NCBI GenBank assembly: GCA_963797765.1
Contig: CAWCQU010000003.1
Span: 1,736,001-1,800,000, forward strand
Source of the DNA: JBGPTK01 sp963797765
GTDB lineage: Bacteria > Acidobacteriota > Terriglobia > Acidiferrales > UBA7541
Reading direction: 5' to 3'
Length of the DNA: 64,000 bases
Position numbers and translations under genes: made by a program. A model generated the notes under the pieces. That model ran no database searches and was not told the origin of the DNA. It saw nothing but the letters and a program-made list of their open reading frames with translations. This document shows, one piece after another, positions 16,305 through 25,211 of this stretch. Within the stretch, counting starts at the first letter, position 1; each line of letters begins with the position of its first letter.

Positions 16305-17639
16305 TCAGATTTTGGAGTAGCTTGCGGCGGGGGCGGCGGAGACTAGTTCAGGGATCTCGATGTGAATTTGGGTTCCTTGCCCTTCCTGGCTTTGGATGTC
16401 CATGCGGAAATTGTCACCGTAGAGCAGCCGCAGCCGTTCGTGGACGTTGCTGATTCCGATTCCTTCCTCGTAAACCTGGACCATGCGTTCGGGGGAAATT
16501 CCCAGACCGTTATCTTCGATGTCGATTCTTAATCGGCCGTCCTGGCGGCGGGTGCGGAGGTGAATTTGTCCGCCTTCGAGCTTGGGCGCGAGGCCGTGTT
16601 TGATGGCATTTTCGACGATCGGCTGAAGCAGCATGCTGGGAACGAACGCTTCCAATGTTTCGTCGTCGATTTCCTTGAAGATTTGCATTTTCTCGGGGCC
16701 GAAGCGGACCACTTCGATGTCGAGATAATCGTCGATGAATTCCAATTCTTCGCGTAAAGGCACGAATGTTTCGTGCTTGCGCAACAGCCGCCGCAAGATG
16801 TTCGACAACTTGATCACCACGACTCTTGCCATGTCGGGATCGTAACGAATCAGCGAAGAAACCGTGTTCAGGGTGTTGAATAAGAAATGCGGATTGATTT
16901 GGCTGGATAGCGCATCCATGCGCGCCTTCAACAGCAGCCGCTGATTCTGCTCCAGGTTCATTTCAATCCGGGTGTTGTTCCAAATTTTTATGGGGACGGC
17001 CACGGCCATCACGGTGGAAAGCAACAACAGAAGCAAAAGAGGCCATCCCTGAGGATTGAAAGAAAACAGCCAGTGCGCGGGAACTTCGCGCCCCAATTCA
17101 ACTCGTCCCAGTTCGATGGCAACCGTGGCCGCGAGCGGAAGCATGGCCCAGTTGCCCTGCGCGTGGCGAAGCAATTTCCAAATCCATTGCGGGATGCTGA
17201 GGAAGAGGAACGGGCCAAAGTGCCAAACGTCTTCTTTGTTGGGGATTAATTGCCGGATCGATCCGGCCAGCAAACCGACGAGCGCGGCCATCGGGCTGGC
17301 CATCCATTCGTGATTTCCGAATGCGGGGAGGCTGATCAACGAACCGCCCAGCAAGCCGACGATGCGTCCGCCGATGAGGCCCATCAAAAACGAGCCTTCG
17401 AGGGTGAGATCGGCGAAGCGATAGCCAGCGAGCAAACGCAAGAGCACGCCGAGCGCGAGGGGCGGAGTGAGAAAGAGCAGAAGCTGAACCTTTTGATCGG
17501 AATCGCGCTGCTCGTTGAAAAGAACTTTGCGAAAGGTTTTGGAACGCGCGAGCAGGGCTGCGAGGGAGGCCGCCCAGCCCACTTTCAGCACGAGAGTGAA
17601 CAGCAAATCCTTACCGGAATTGAGCGCGTCTGCGGCCAT
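16305..17639 (-). CDS. LytS/YehU-type sensor histidine kinase
   Basis: The 444-residue product has about six hydrophobic helices in residues 10-215 (5TM-LYT-like sensor). A His-kinase module then carries QINPHFLFNTLN with the phospho-His at 251, the N-box ENAIKHGL and the G-box DNGLGI. This architecture usually phosphorylates a LytTR-type regulator encoded beside it; none is present here, so it is an orphan in this window. The stop lies about 40 bp from the convergent stop of the gene at 14789. It is divergent from ribA. Confidence 0.9.
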   Translation of the reverse strand: MAADALNSGKDLLFTLVLKVGWAASLAALLARSKTFRKVLFNEQRDSDQKVQLLLFLTPPLALGVLLRLLAGYRFADLTLEGSFLMGLIGGRIVGLLGGSLISLPAFGNHEWMASPMAALVGLLAGSIRQLIPNKEDVWHFGPFLFLSIPQWIWKLLRHAQGNWAMLPLAATVAIELGRVELGREVPAHWLFSFNPQGWPLLLLLLLSTVMAVAVPIKIWNNTRIEMNLEQNQRLLLKARMDALSSQINPHFLFNTLNTVSSLIRYDPDMARVVVIKLSNILRRLLRKHETFVPLREELEFIDDYLDIEVVRFGPEKMQIFKEIDDETLEAFVPSMLLQPIVENAIKHGLAPKLEGGQIHLRTRRQDGRLRIDIEDNGLGISPERMVQVYEEGIGISNVHERLRLLYGDNFRMDIQSQEGQGTQIHIEIPELVSAAPAASYSKI

Positions 17640-17724
17640 GGGGTGAAAACCGAATTGCTTGGCTTACGTTAGCCAAAGCAGGCCAAGATGTAAAGCTGGG
17701 CGATACTGCTATACTAATTCCTCG

Positions 17725-18342
17725 ATGAAAAACCGCAATGGAAAATCCGGACGAGCGCGGATTGTGGCGCGCGCTAAACTGCCTACCCGCTTCGGGAAAT
17801 TCACGATCCTGGGCGTGGAGGGACGCGGCAAGGAAGAAACCGCGGTGGTGCTGGAACACGGGCGCGTGCGCGGCGCGAAAGCGCCGTTGGTTCGAATCCA
17901 TTCGCAATGCCTGACGGGCGACATGCTTTTTTCCGAGCGCTGCGATTGCCGCGGACAGCTGGAACTGGCTTTGAAGAAAATTGCCAAAGCGCCGGCAGGA
18001 TTGTTGCTGTATTTGCCGCAGGAAGGTCGCGGAATCGGCTTGATGAATAAGCTGCGCGCTTATGAATTGCAAGATGGCGGCATGGATACGGTGGAGGCGA
18101 ATCGCAAGCTTGGATTTGCGGATGATTCGCGCGATTACAGTTTTTCGGCGGAGGCATTGAAACTGCTGGGCGTGCGGTGCGTGCGGCTGCTTTCGAATAA
18201 TCCGGATAAAGTGAAGCAACTGGAGGACGCGGGGATTCGCGTGGTGGAACGAATTCCTTGCCAGGCGCCAACGGGAAAGCTTTCGCGCGCTTATTTGCAG
18301 ACGAAGAAGGAGAAGTTGGGGCATTTGCTGGCGGGTTTGTAG
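17725..18342 (+). CDS. ribA: GTP cyclohydrolase II
   Basis: GTP cyclohydrolase II opens GTP to start riboflavin synthesis. The 205-residue product has the zinc site HSQCLTGDMLFSERCDC (C62, C73, C75), the catalytic-region YLPQEGRGIGL and the conserved RLLSNNPDK near the end. Length matches stand-alone RibA; there is no DHBP synthase (RibB) domain. The start ATG at 17725 was chosen over an upstream extension that overlaps the promoter region. No other rib genes are nearby and no FMN riboswitch is visible in the short leader. Confidence 0.93.
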   Translation: MKNRNGKSGRARIVARAKLPTRFGKFTILGVEGRGKEETAVVLEHGRVRGAKAPLVRIHSQCLTGDMLFSERCDCRGQLELALKKIAKAPAGLLLYLPQEGRGIGLMNKLRAYELQDGGMDTVEANRKLGFADDSRDYSFSAEALKLLGVRCVRLLSNNPDKVKQLEDAGIRVVERIPCQAPTGKLSRAYLQTKKEKLGHLLAGL

Positions 18343-18598
18343 TAAGTATGCACGGAAAAACCTCGCGCTTTAACGCAGCTTGTTTGAATTTGTCAGTTGA
18401 CACGGGATTCCTCGTCGTACCCGGTCCCGCGCGCGGAATCGGGACTCCTCGGATTGATTTCGCTCCCCGCTGGCGCCCGGCCATGAGGATCCTGTAACGC
18501 AGAAATGGACATTTTGAGTAGCCGGCCATGATCGTACGGAAGTTTTCCAATTTGCGCCAAAGAGTTAAACTCCCCGTTCCAATCCAAGGAGGCATCGC

Positions 18599-19003
18599 AT
18601 GACCAAGGCGATTCAACAGGCTGTGAAATTTTATGCTCCGCCGGAAGTGTTGTTTGAAATGTATATGGATTCGAAGAAGCATAGTGAATCGACTGCAGCG
18701 CCGGCCAAAATTGATCGGCGTCCCGGAGGCAAATTCAGTGCGTTTGGCGGGCAACTGAGCGGCAAGATTCTAGCGGTGGTTCCGAACAAGATGATTGTGC
18801 AATCGTGGCGGGGGCCTTGGAAGGCGCAGGATCTGGATTCGATTTTAGTGATTACGTTTGAAAAAATGGATCAGGGCACGCGAGTGGATCTGGTGCATTC
18901 GAATGTGCCGGATCACGATCACAAAGGCGTTTCGCAGGGGTGGGCGAAGTATTATTGGGAGCCGTGGAGGGGGTACTTGAAGCGAAATAAGAAGAAGTCT
19001 TAG
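18599..19003 (+). CDS. SRPBCC (AHSA1/START-like) family protein
   Basis: The 134-residue product shows the SRPBCC layout: AIQQAVKFYAPPEVLFEMYMDSKKHSE at the start, a middle PGGKFSAFGGQLSGKILAVVPNKMIVQSWRG, and a late GWAKYYWEPWRGYL. Such proteins bind hydrophobic ligands or act as cochaperone-like modules. AGGAGG directly upstream fixes the start. Ligand unknown. Confidence 0.88.
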   Translation: MTKAIQQAVKFYAPPEVLFEMYMDSKKHSESTAAPAKIDRRPGGKFSAFGGQLSGKILAVVPNKMIVQSWRGPWKAQDLDSILVITFEKMDQGTRVDLVHSNVPDHDHKGVSQGWAKYYWEPWRGYLKRNKKKS

Positions 19004-19025
19004 CCGGCGGGCATCGACCAATCCT

Positions 19026-19058
19026 AAAGATGCCGCCCTGAAGGGGGGCGCTACACGA
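19026..19058. repeat. Dispersed palindromic repeat, family 1, copy B
   Basis: The left arm AAAGATGCCGCCCT and right arm AGGGGGGCGCTACACGA are joined by GA. It matches copies at 2345-2401 and 56314-56347 in both arms and in the CGCTACACGA end. Confidence 0.65.
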
Positions 19059-19117
19059 GCCAAGGCCGGCGATCCCTCGAGATGGGCTGCGCGGAGTTGG
19101 GTTTAGAGCCGCTTAGA

Positions 19118-19432
19118 CTAATCGTTCTCTTGGCGCCACTGCCAGCCGCGTAGCTGGTAATACTTGCGGGTTGGCGTGGCCCGCAGGGGATCGATGCCGT
19201 TGCGGCGGCAAAAGACGAAATGAAACGTGGTGCCGGCGGCGGCCATCACGAGCGGAAATAGAAGCGCCCAGTGCCCCGCGAAGCGATAAATCCCCAGCGT
19301 CACTCCGATCACGGCAAACCACTTCACGATTTTGCGCCAGGCGGGCGTTTCGATTTCGAACCGCGCGAAGACGCTTTGCCCAATCACGGAAATTGCCAGC
19401 AGAACCGACAGTTCCAGGTTGATTCCCATCAT
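19118..19432 (-). CDS. Small membrane protein, unknown function
   Basis: The 104-residue product has hydrophobic stretches at about 6-22, 36-52 and 56-72, then a charged tail ending RGWQWRQEND. Two ATGs are adjacent (19432 and 19429); AGGAG is better spaced for the second. It lies about 100 bp before the end of the TonB receptor gene region on the same strand. I do not recognise the family. Confidence 0.6.
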   Translation of the reverse strand: MMGINLELSVLLAISVIGQSVFARFEIETPAWRKIVKWFAVIGVTLGIYRFAGHWALLFPLVMAAAGTTFHFVFCRRNGIDPLRATPTRKYYQLRGWQWRQEND

Positions 19433-19536
19433 TCACTCCTGTCCGATTCAATCGAATCTTTTCGCAAACAGGTCCACGGTTCCCGGAATATTTGCATCGA
19501 GGCCCGACCGCTCTTTCGGCGACCATTCACTCACAC

Positions 19537-22131
19537 TCAGAAGCGGAGAGTGACCTCCGCTTGGAGAGTTCTGGGCGTGATGAAGTGCGTGCCGGAAAAG
19601 CTTGAGAGAAAATTGTAGAGGGCGATTTTGTTCATCAGGTTTACCACGGTTATCTTGCCACCCAGGGAATATTCGTCTTTTCCCCAGAGCTTGTCGGAGC
19701 CGAGGGCGATATCAAACAGATTGCGGGGCGCAATGCGAGATGGATTGGTATCAGCATTGTAGGCGCCTGGGGGAACGATGTGGATTCGCGTGGCGCCGCG
19801 CTGAGAGGCGCTGCAAGATCGCAGTGGCTGATTGAGGCTTGCGAATACGTCGCCGCAATACAAACCCATCTGTTGTTGCTGATCTGCCGTTAACGTGAGC
19901 GCGGTGGCATAGTCTGGAACGCTCACCACCACCAGGCCGCTATCAAACCGCCAGGTAAGCCCCAGCCACAGACCCCTGAAATCCCTTTGTGAGAATTGGT
20001 ATTGCAGGTTGGTGGTCTGCTCGAATCCCTGGTCATGGTCCGGACGGGCGACGGGGGCGTAGGCGGTGCCGAAATTGATTCCGCCGATTTCCGGGCTGAA
20101 GAGGCGCGAGCGGCTGTGGCCGAGCACGCTGAAAGCGCTGAATCCATGAACGCTATTGAGAGTGAGGCGGATCAAGGCGCCATCGATTTTTGATTTCTGG
20201 AATTGAATCGGGAAATTCAGGGGCGTGTTCAGAATGGTATTGAAATCGTAGGCGCCGCGAGTGTACTTCCAGAAATATTCCGCCTGGACACTGAGTTTAC
20301 TTCCGAGCTTCTGTTCGAAACCAATATTGAATTGATTGCGGCGGGCGGGAGTGAGCGGCTGCACCTGAGTGGAGCCGAGTGAACCGTTGGCAAGACCGCC
20401 TGCGCCGGTGGAGCTGGAGAGGACGAGATTTTCGTTGTAAGGCGTAAGAAAAACCCTGGCATAGGAGAGGTGAAGCACTGTGCCGGTTGCTCGAATCTGA
20501 TAGGCGAAGCCGGTGCGAGGCTGGAGGCCTGAGCCGTTGCTCAGGCCGTCGTAATTGTCATAACGCAGCCCGAAATTCAGACTGAATTCGCCGAGCTTGA
20601 TGCTGTCCTGTACGTAGGCGCTCTCTTCGAGAATTGTGGCGGCGCCTTGAAATTGAAATAGAATTCCGCGGCGCGTCAGGTCATAGGGCAACAGGGCGGG
20701 TTGAAAGTTGGGATTTTCCTCGTATCCCGCTGGGGCGCATTGGCTGGCCAACGTGAGCGACGGATCGGGTACGGGAGTGGAATTTGTGTAAACGCAGGGA
20801 GAATTAAATGCAGGATCGGTGAGGCCTGTATTGAAGGCTTCCGAAAGTGGAGTGACTTGAAGCTGAATTCCGCCGCGTAGAGTGTGGCGGCCGCGTGAAT
20901 ACGTCACGTCGCTGCGGAGGCCGGTGCTGGTCAGGCGCCTGGATTGCGAGAGCGTGGCGGGTTGATCGGAGAAAAGGTTTGACGACGGGAAATAATTTAC
21001 GCGGTCCTGGCGAATCCAGGTGTTGGCGGTGAGGACGGCGGAAGGACTCAATACCCGGGAGAATGCCAAGGCCACGTTGAAACTGGTCATGTGCTGGCGC
21101 TGGTCCTGCGAGGCGGCTTCTTGATCGTATGTATTGGGAACCTGGAACCAGGAGCGGGCCGCGGAAAGATTCAGGTGGAACACCGTCACTTCGCTGGGCC
21201 GCCAGTCCAACCGGTTGAATAGATTTTCGGCGTTGCCGCTGGCGTGGAGGGGATCAAATTCGGGCGCGTCGAGAAAACGGTGGCTATTGATTCCATCAGC
21301 TGCAAAAAAATTACCGATGGTGTCCGATCCGGCGGTGTAGGTGACGCCTGCGGTAGGGGTTTCGAACGATCCGTATCCCAATGAAAGTGTGCCGTTCGGC
21401 CTACCGGCGTTGAGGCCGGAGCGTGTGGTAGCTTCGACGATCAAGCTGGTCTTGTCGCCAAATTCGGCGGGCGGAGCGCCCTGGAGCGTGCGCATCTCCT
21501 GAATTGTGCTGACCGAGATTTGATTGGAGAAAATTCTGCTTTGCTGATCGGAAATGGGCTGGCCATCGATGCTGAAGGAGGTCTCGGCGTGCTCTCCGAG
21601 CGGGTGAAAAACGCCATTCGAATCCGCGGCGACGCCGGGAGTAGCGAGAGTGAGAATCGAGCTGAGGGCGGCATTGACGCTTTCGCTGGGAAGATTGTGA
21701 ATCAGGCCGGCACTGACCTGTGTTTGGGAAACGTTGAGAGAGCCGGGATCGGCGGAGCCTTCGGCCACCGTGACCCGTTGCGAAACTGATTCGAGAACCA
21801 GGGAAATCGCAAGTTCGAGGGATTCGCCAGGATGCAGAATGAGCGTGCGATGCTCGGGGCGGAAGCCGCGCGCCTGCAGAGTGAAATCGTATTGGCGCGG
21901 CTCGGCCGGATCGAAGCAAAACTTTCCCAGGGCGTCCGTCTTCGTGTGAAGAGTCACACCCGCTGCGCGCAACGCCAGGTCAGCGCCGGAGACGGCTGCG
22001 CCGCTCTGATCTTGGATCACACCGCAGACCTTTTGGAGCGATCGCGCTTGCGTTTGGGCTTGCGCTGTCGCTGCAATTCCGCACAACAGCAGTGCCGACA
22101 AGACTATGGTTTTCGTGACGCTCATATTCAT
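19537..22131 (-). CDS. TonB-dependent receptor with N-terminal CarboxypepD_reg-like domain (Oar-like)
   Basis: The 864-residue product has a signal peptide (ending ATAQAQ). A carboxypeptidase-regulatory-like beta domain follows at about 35-115 (CGVIQDQSGAAVSGADLALR ... TKTDALGKFCFDP). Next come a plug-like region (FSIDGQPISDQQSRIFSNQISVSTIQEMRTLQGAPPAEFGDKTSLIVEATTRSG) and a long beta-barrel ending in LQAEVTLRF, a typical outer membrane C-terminus with terminal Phe. It should take up a bulky ligand across the outer membrane with TonB energy. No transporter partner is adjacent. An 18-bp perfect palindrome sits 17 bp before the start codon and may control it. Confidence 0.88.
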   Translation of the reverse strand: MNMSVTKTIVLSALLLCGIAATAQAQTQARSLQKVCGVIQDQSGAAVSGADLALRAAGVTLHTKTDALGKFCFDPAEPRQYDFTLQARGFRPEHRTLILHPGESLELAISLVLESVSQRVTVAEGSADPGSLNVSQTQVSAGLIHNLPSESVNAALSSILTLATPGVAADSNGVFHPLGEHAETSFSIDGQPISDQQSRIFSNQISVSTIQEMRTLQGAPPAEFGDKTSLIVEATTRSGLNAGRPNGTLSLGYGSFETPTAGVTYTAGSDTIGNFFAADGINSHRFLDAPEFDPLHASGNAENLFNRLDWRPSEVTVFHLNLSAARSWFQVPNTYDQEAASQDQRQHMTSFNVALAFSRVLSPSAVLTANTWIRQDRVNYFPSSNLFSDQPATLSQSRRLTSTGLRSDVTYSRGRHTLRGGIQLQVTPLSEAFNTGLTDPAFNSPCVYTNSTPVPDPSLTLASQCAPAGYEENPNFQPALLPYDLTRRGILFQFQGAATILEESAYVQDSIKLGEFSLNFGLRYDNYDGLSNGSGLQPRTGFAYQIRATGTVLHLSYARVFLTPYNENLVLSSSTGAGGLANGSLGSTQVQPLTPARRNQFNIGFEQKLGSKLSVQAEYFWKYTRGAYDFNTILNTPLNFPIQFQKSKIDGALIRLTLNSVHGFSAFSVLGHSRSRLFSPEIGGINFGTAYAPVARPDHDQGFEQTTNLQYQFSQRDFRGLWLGLTWRFDSGLVVVSVPDYATALTLTADQQQQMGLYCGDVFASLNQPLRSCSASQRGATRIHIVPPGAYNADTNPSRIAPRNLFDIALGSDKLWGKDEYSLGGKITVVNLMNKIALYNFLSSFSGTHFITPRTLQAEVTLRF

Positions 22132-22147
22132 GGCAACTAATTCCGGA

Positions 22148-22165
22148 TATTAACCTAGGTTAATA
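22148..22165. promoter_or_regulatory. 18-bp perfect palindrome, candidate operator of the TonB receptor gene
   Basis: TATTAACCTAGGTTAATA is identical to its own reverse complement over all 18 bases. It lies between 17 and 34 bp upstream of the receptor start codon, where a -10 region or a repressor site would be. On the minus strand TTTACA lies just upstream, so the palindrome would overlap a promoter. The regulator is unknown. Confidence 0.55.
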
Positions 22166-22364
22166 CGATGTGTAAAGCGGTGTTTACCGTGGCCGTTCGC
22201 GCCGAGCAAACGCGCCCCTTCCCTGCCCGGCCCACCGCTTATCACGACTCCCTTCCTGGAATTCCACGCGAATCGAATGGTGGTAGGATTTAGGGCGCTG
22301 GGAGGGTGACTCGCCTCGGCTAAATCTCCGCGGCGAGTGAAATTGGTTCGCGGCATCCGGTGCC

Positions 22365-23210
22365 ATGACTACAGAACTAATGGAGAAGATCGAGATGACT
22401 CGAATTTGTTTAATTTGCAAAGTGGCGGCGCTGGCGCTGGTGGTTTTGGCCGGGGCGCAGATTGCTGGGGCGCAGGACTGGGCGGCGGCAAAGGTTGCGA
22501 AATCGCCGCGGCACCGGGAATGGGTGACCGTGAAGCATGATGCGCGGGCGGTGGAGACATTTGTGGTTTATCCGGAGTCGAAGGGCAAGACGCCGGTGGT
22601 GCTGGTGATCCATGAGATTTTTGGAATGACGGATTGGGTGCAGGATTTGGCGGACCAGGTGGCGCAGGCGGGGTACATCGCGGTTGCGCCGGATTTGCTT
22701 TCGGGGATGGGGCCGAATGGCGGACGCAGCACGGATTTTGCTCAAGGAAAGGCCACGGAAGCGGTAAGCCATCTGGATGCCGACCAGATTACGGCGGATT
22801 TGAATGCGGTGGCGGATTACGCGCTGAAATTGCCGGCGTCGAACGGGAAATTGTATGTGGGTGGATTCTGCTGGGGCGGGACGCAAACGTTCCGGTACGC
22901 GACGAATCGGCCGGACCTGGTGGCCGCGTTTGTGTTCTATGGATCGGGACCGACGAAGGATGGGATCGCGCGGATTAAGGCTCCGGTGTATGGATTCTAT
23001 GCGGGGAACGATGCGCGGATCGGTGCGACGATTCCGGATACCACCCAACAGATGAAGGAGGCGGGGAAAACATACGAACCGGTGACGTATGACGGCGCGG
23101 GGCATGGATTCATGCGCGCGGGAGAAGCGCCGGATGCCAGCGAGGCGAATGCGAAAGCGCGGACAGAAGCCTGGGCGCGGTGGAAGGGGTTGTTGGCGAA
23201 GGGGAGTTGA
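22365..23210 (+). CDS. Dienelactone hydrolase family protein, exported
   Basis: The product (281 residues from this start) contains a signal peptide that begins best at the third ATG (22395: MTRICLICKVAALALVVLAGAQIAGAQ). The core is a dienelactone-hydrolase alpha/beta fold with the Cys nucleophile in GGFCWGG, the Asp in YAGNDARIG and the His in GAGHGFMR, giving the Cys-Asp-His triad. HEIFGMTDWVQDLADQVAQAGYIAVAPDLL is typical of the family. Export suggests action on extracellular or periplasmic esters or lactones; the substrate is unknown. Confidence 0.88.
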   Translation: MTTELMEKIEMTRICLICKVAALALVVLAGAQIAGAQDWAAAKVAKSPRHREWVTVKHDARAVETFVVYPESKGKTPVVLVIHEIFGMTDWVQDLADQVAQAGYIAVAPDLLSGMGPNGGRSTDFAQGKATEAVSHLDADQITADLNAVADYALKLPASNGKLYVGGFCWGGTQTFRYATNRPDLVAAFVFYGSGPTKDGIARIKAPVYGFYAGNDARIGATIPDTTQQMKEAGKTYEPVTYDGAGHGFMRAGEAPDASEANAKARTEAWARWKGLLAKGS

Positions 23211-23222
23211 GGGAAGCGCACT

Positions 23223-23639
23223 TTGGTGCCGGAACCAGAGAATTTGCGTAAATTTGCACAGCGGTACACCGCGGCGTGGTGCAGCCAGAATCCCGTTTCC
23301 GTGGCTGCGTTTTTTTCGCTGAACGGCTCACTTCGCGTGAATGATGCAGAACCAGCGATCGGCCGCGCGGCCATCACGGAGGTTGCTCGGGGCTTTATGT
23401 TGAACTTTCCAGATCTAAGGATTTCAATGGATGACGTTCTGATTCAGCCCGACCGTGTGGTCTATCGCTGGACTCTGACTGGAACCAACACCGGCCCAGG
23501 CGGAACCGGTAAACGAGTTTGCGTGAGTGGATTCGAGGAATGGCAATTTGACGAGGATGGATTGATCGCGGCGTCGCTGGGCCATTTCGATAGCGCCAAT
23601 TACGAACGTCAACTCAAGCATGGATTGTCAGGTACCTGA
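23223..23639 (+). CDS. NTF2-like (SnoaL-type) protein
   Basis: The 138-residue product has the cone-shaped NTF2-like layout: an N-terminal helix (FAQRYTAAWCSQNPVSVAAFFSLNGSLRVNDAEPAIGRAAITEVARGFM) and then strands with DLRISMDDVLIQPDRVVYRWTLTGTNTG and VSGFEEWQFDEDGLIAASLGHFD. These proteins serve as enzymes (SnoaL-type cyclases) or ligand binders; no catalytic residues are decisive here. The start is TTG (23223) or the next-codon GTG, with GAGGGAAG upstream. It follows the dienelactone hydrolase by 12 bp and is probably in its operon. Confidence 0.8.
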   Translation: MVPEPENLRKFAQRYTAAWCSQNPVSVAAFFSLNGSLRVNDAEPAIGRAAITEVARGFMLNFPDLRISMDDVLIQPDRVVYRWTLTGTNTGPGGTGKRVCVSGFEEWQFDEDGLIAASLGHFDSANYERQLKHGLSGT

Positions 23640-23688
23640 TAGCATTGGAGCTGGCGCGTGCACCAACGTCTAGCGAGGGGAAAGTTCT

Positions 23689-25159
23689 GTGAAATCGAGT
23701 GCAAAGGCTCAGAAAAGCGTTAGTGCGGGTGAAAAATCGTTTCATATGACGCCGAAGCAATTCCGGGAGTATGGGCGGGCGGTGGTGGATTGGATTGCGG
23801 ATTATTACGAGCAGGTGGAATCGATGCCGGTGCTTATCGCAGGTGGAACCGGGGGAGATTCGGGCGGCACTGCCGGCGGAGCCGCCGAGGCAAGGCGAGA
23901 AATTCGAAAGTCGATTCTGCAGGATATGAACCGCGTGATTTTGCCGGGGGTGACGCACTGGCAGTCTCCGAATTTTTTCGCCTTATTTTCCGGCGAATGC
24001 TTCGGGTGCCGCAATTCTGGGAGACATGCTTTCAGCTGGGATGGGCGTGCAAGGGATGTTGTGGGCGACGAGTCCGGCATGCACGGAAGTGGAGACGCAT
24101 GTGCTGGATTGGCTGGTGGGAATGCTGGGACTGCCGGAGAGATTTTTGTCGACGGGGGCGGGCGGAGGGGTGATACAGGATACGGCGTCGAGTTCTTCGC
24201 TTTGCGCGCTGCTGGCGGCGCGCGAGCGAGCTACGAAATTCGAGAGCAACCGGCGGGGATGCGACGGAAAGCTGGTGGGATATACGTCGAAGCATGCGCA
24301 TTCTTCGATTGAGAAGGCCATGAAGGTGGCTGGGCTGGGCAGCGAAAACTTGCGATCGATCGAGGTGGACAAATCTCACGCAATGCGCGCCGATGCGCTG
24401 GGCGAGCAGATTGAGAAGGATCGCGCGTCTGGCTTCGTGCCGTTTTTTGTGAGCGCGACGGTGGGGACTACTTCCTCGAATGCGATGGATCCGCTTGCGG
24501 AAATTGGGATGATTTGCCAGCGGGAAAAGCTGTGGCTGCACGTGGATGCAGCGATGTCGGGCACGGCGGCGCTGTGTCCTGAGTTCCGGCACATCCATAA
24601 CGGCGTGGAACTGGCGGACAGCTACACGTTCAATCCGCACAAGTGGATGTTCACGAATTGTGATTGCAGCGTGTTCTATGTGGCCGACCGCAAAGTGCTG
24701 ATCGAAACGCTGAGCGTTCTGCCGGAATATTTGAAGAACAAGGCCACGGAATCGGGCGCGGTGATCGATTACCGCGACTGGCACATTCCGCTGGGACGGC
24801 GGTTCCGGTCGTTGAAATTGTGGTTTGTGATCCGGCACTACGGGGTGGAGGGATTGCAATACCACGTGAGGCAGCATGTGGCGCTGGCGCAGCAGTTCAC
24901 GGAGTGGGTACGGAAGGACGAGCGATTTGAGCTGGCCGCACCGGCTCCGCTGAATTTGGTTTGTTTCCGGCATCGCGGAGGGGATGAGACGAATCAGCGG
25001 TTGATGGATCGCTTGAACAAGAGTGGGGATTTGTATTTGACGCATACTCGGCTGGATGACAAGTTGACGTTGAGGATTTGTGTGGGGCAGACGAATACTA
25101 CTTTGCGGCATGTGAAGAATGCCTGGCAGAGGATTCAGCAGGAGGCTGGGAAGGAGTAG
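23689..25159 (+). pseudogene. PLP-dependent aromatic L-amino acid decarboxylase family, split by a frameshift
   Basis: Group II decarboxylases (DDC/TDC family) turn aromatic amino acids into amines. The first part (from GTG 23689, or more likely ATG 23746: MTPKQFREYGRAVVDWIADYYEQV) runs to SPNFFALF. The rest, from PANASGAAILGDMLSAGMGVQGMLWATSPACTEVETHVLDWL to 25159, is in the next frame and includes the PLP lysine in FNPHKWMFTNCDC. Deleting one T from the TTTT run at 23986-23989 restores FFALFPANASGAAILGDM, as in intact relatives. Total length would be about 470 residues, which is normal. It may be a homopolymer error rather than a decayed gene. Confidence 0.85.
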
Positions 25160-25172
25160 GGCGTTGTTGAGA

Positions 25173-25205
25173 GACGCCATTCGGGAGAATGGCGCTCCCG
25201 GGGGA
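25173..25205. repeat. Palindromic repeat, family 2, copy B
   Basis: CGCCATT CGGGAG AATGGCG is followed by CTCCCGGGGG. Compared with the copy at 13887-13918, both stem positions differ in a way that keeps base pairing. It lies between the decarboxylase stop and the aminotransferase start. Confidence 0.65.
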
Positions 25206-25211
25206 AGATGG

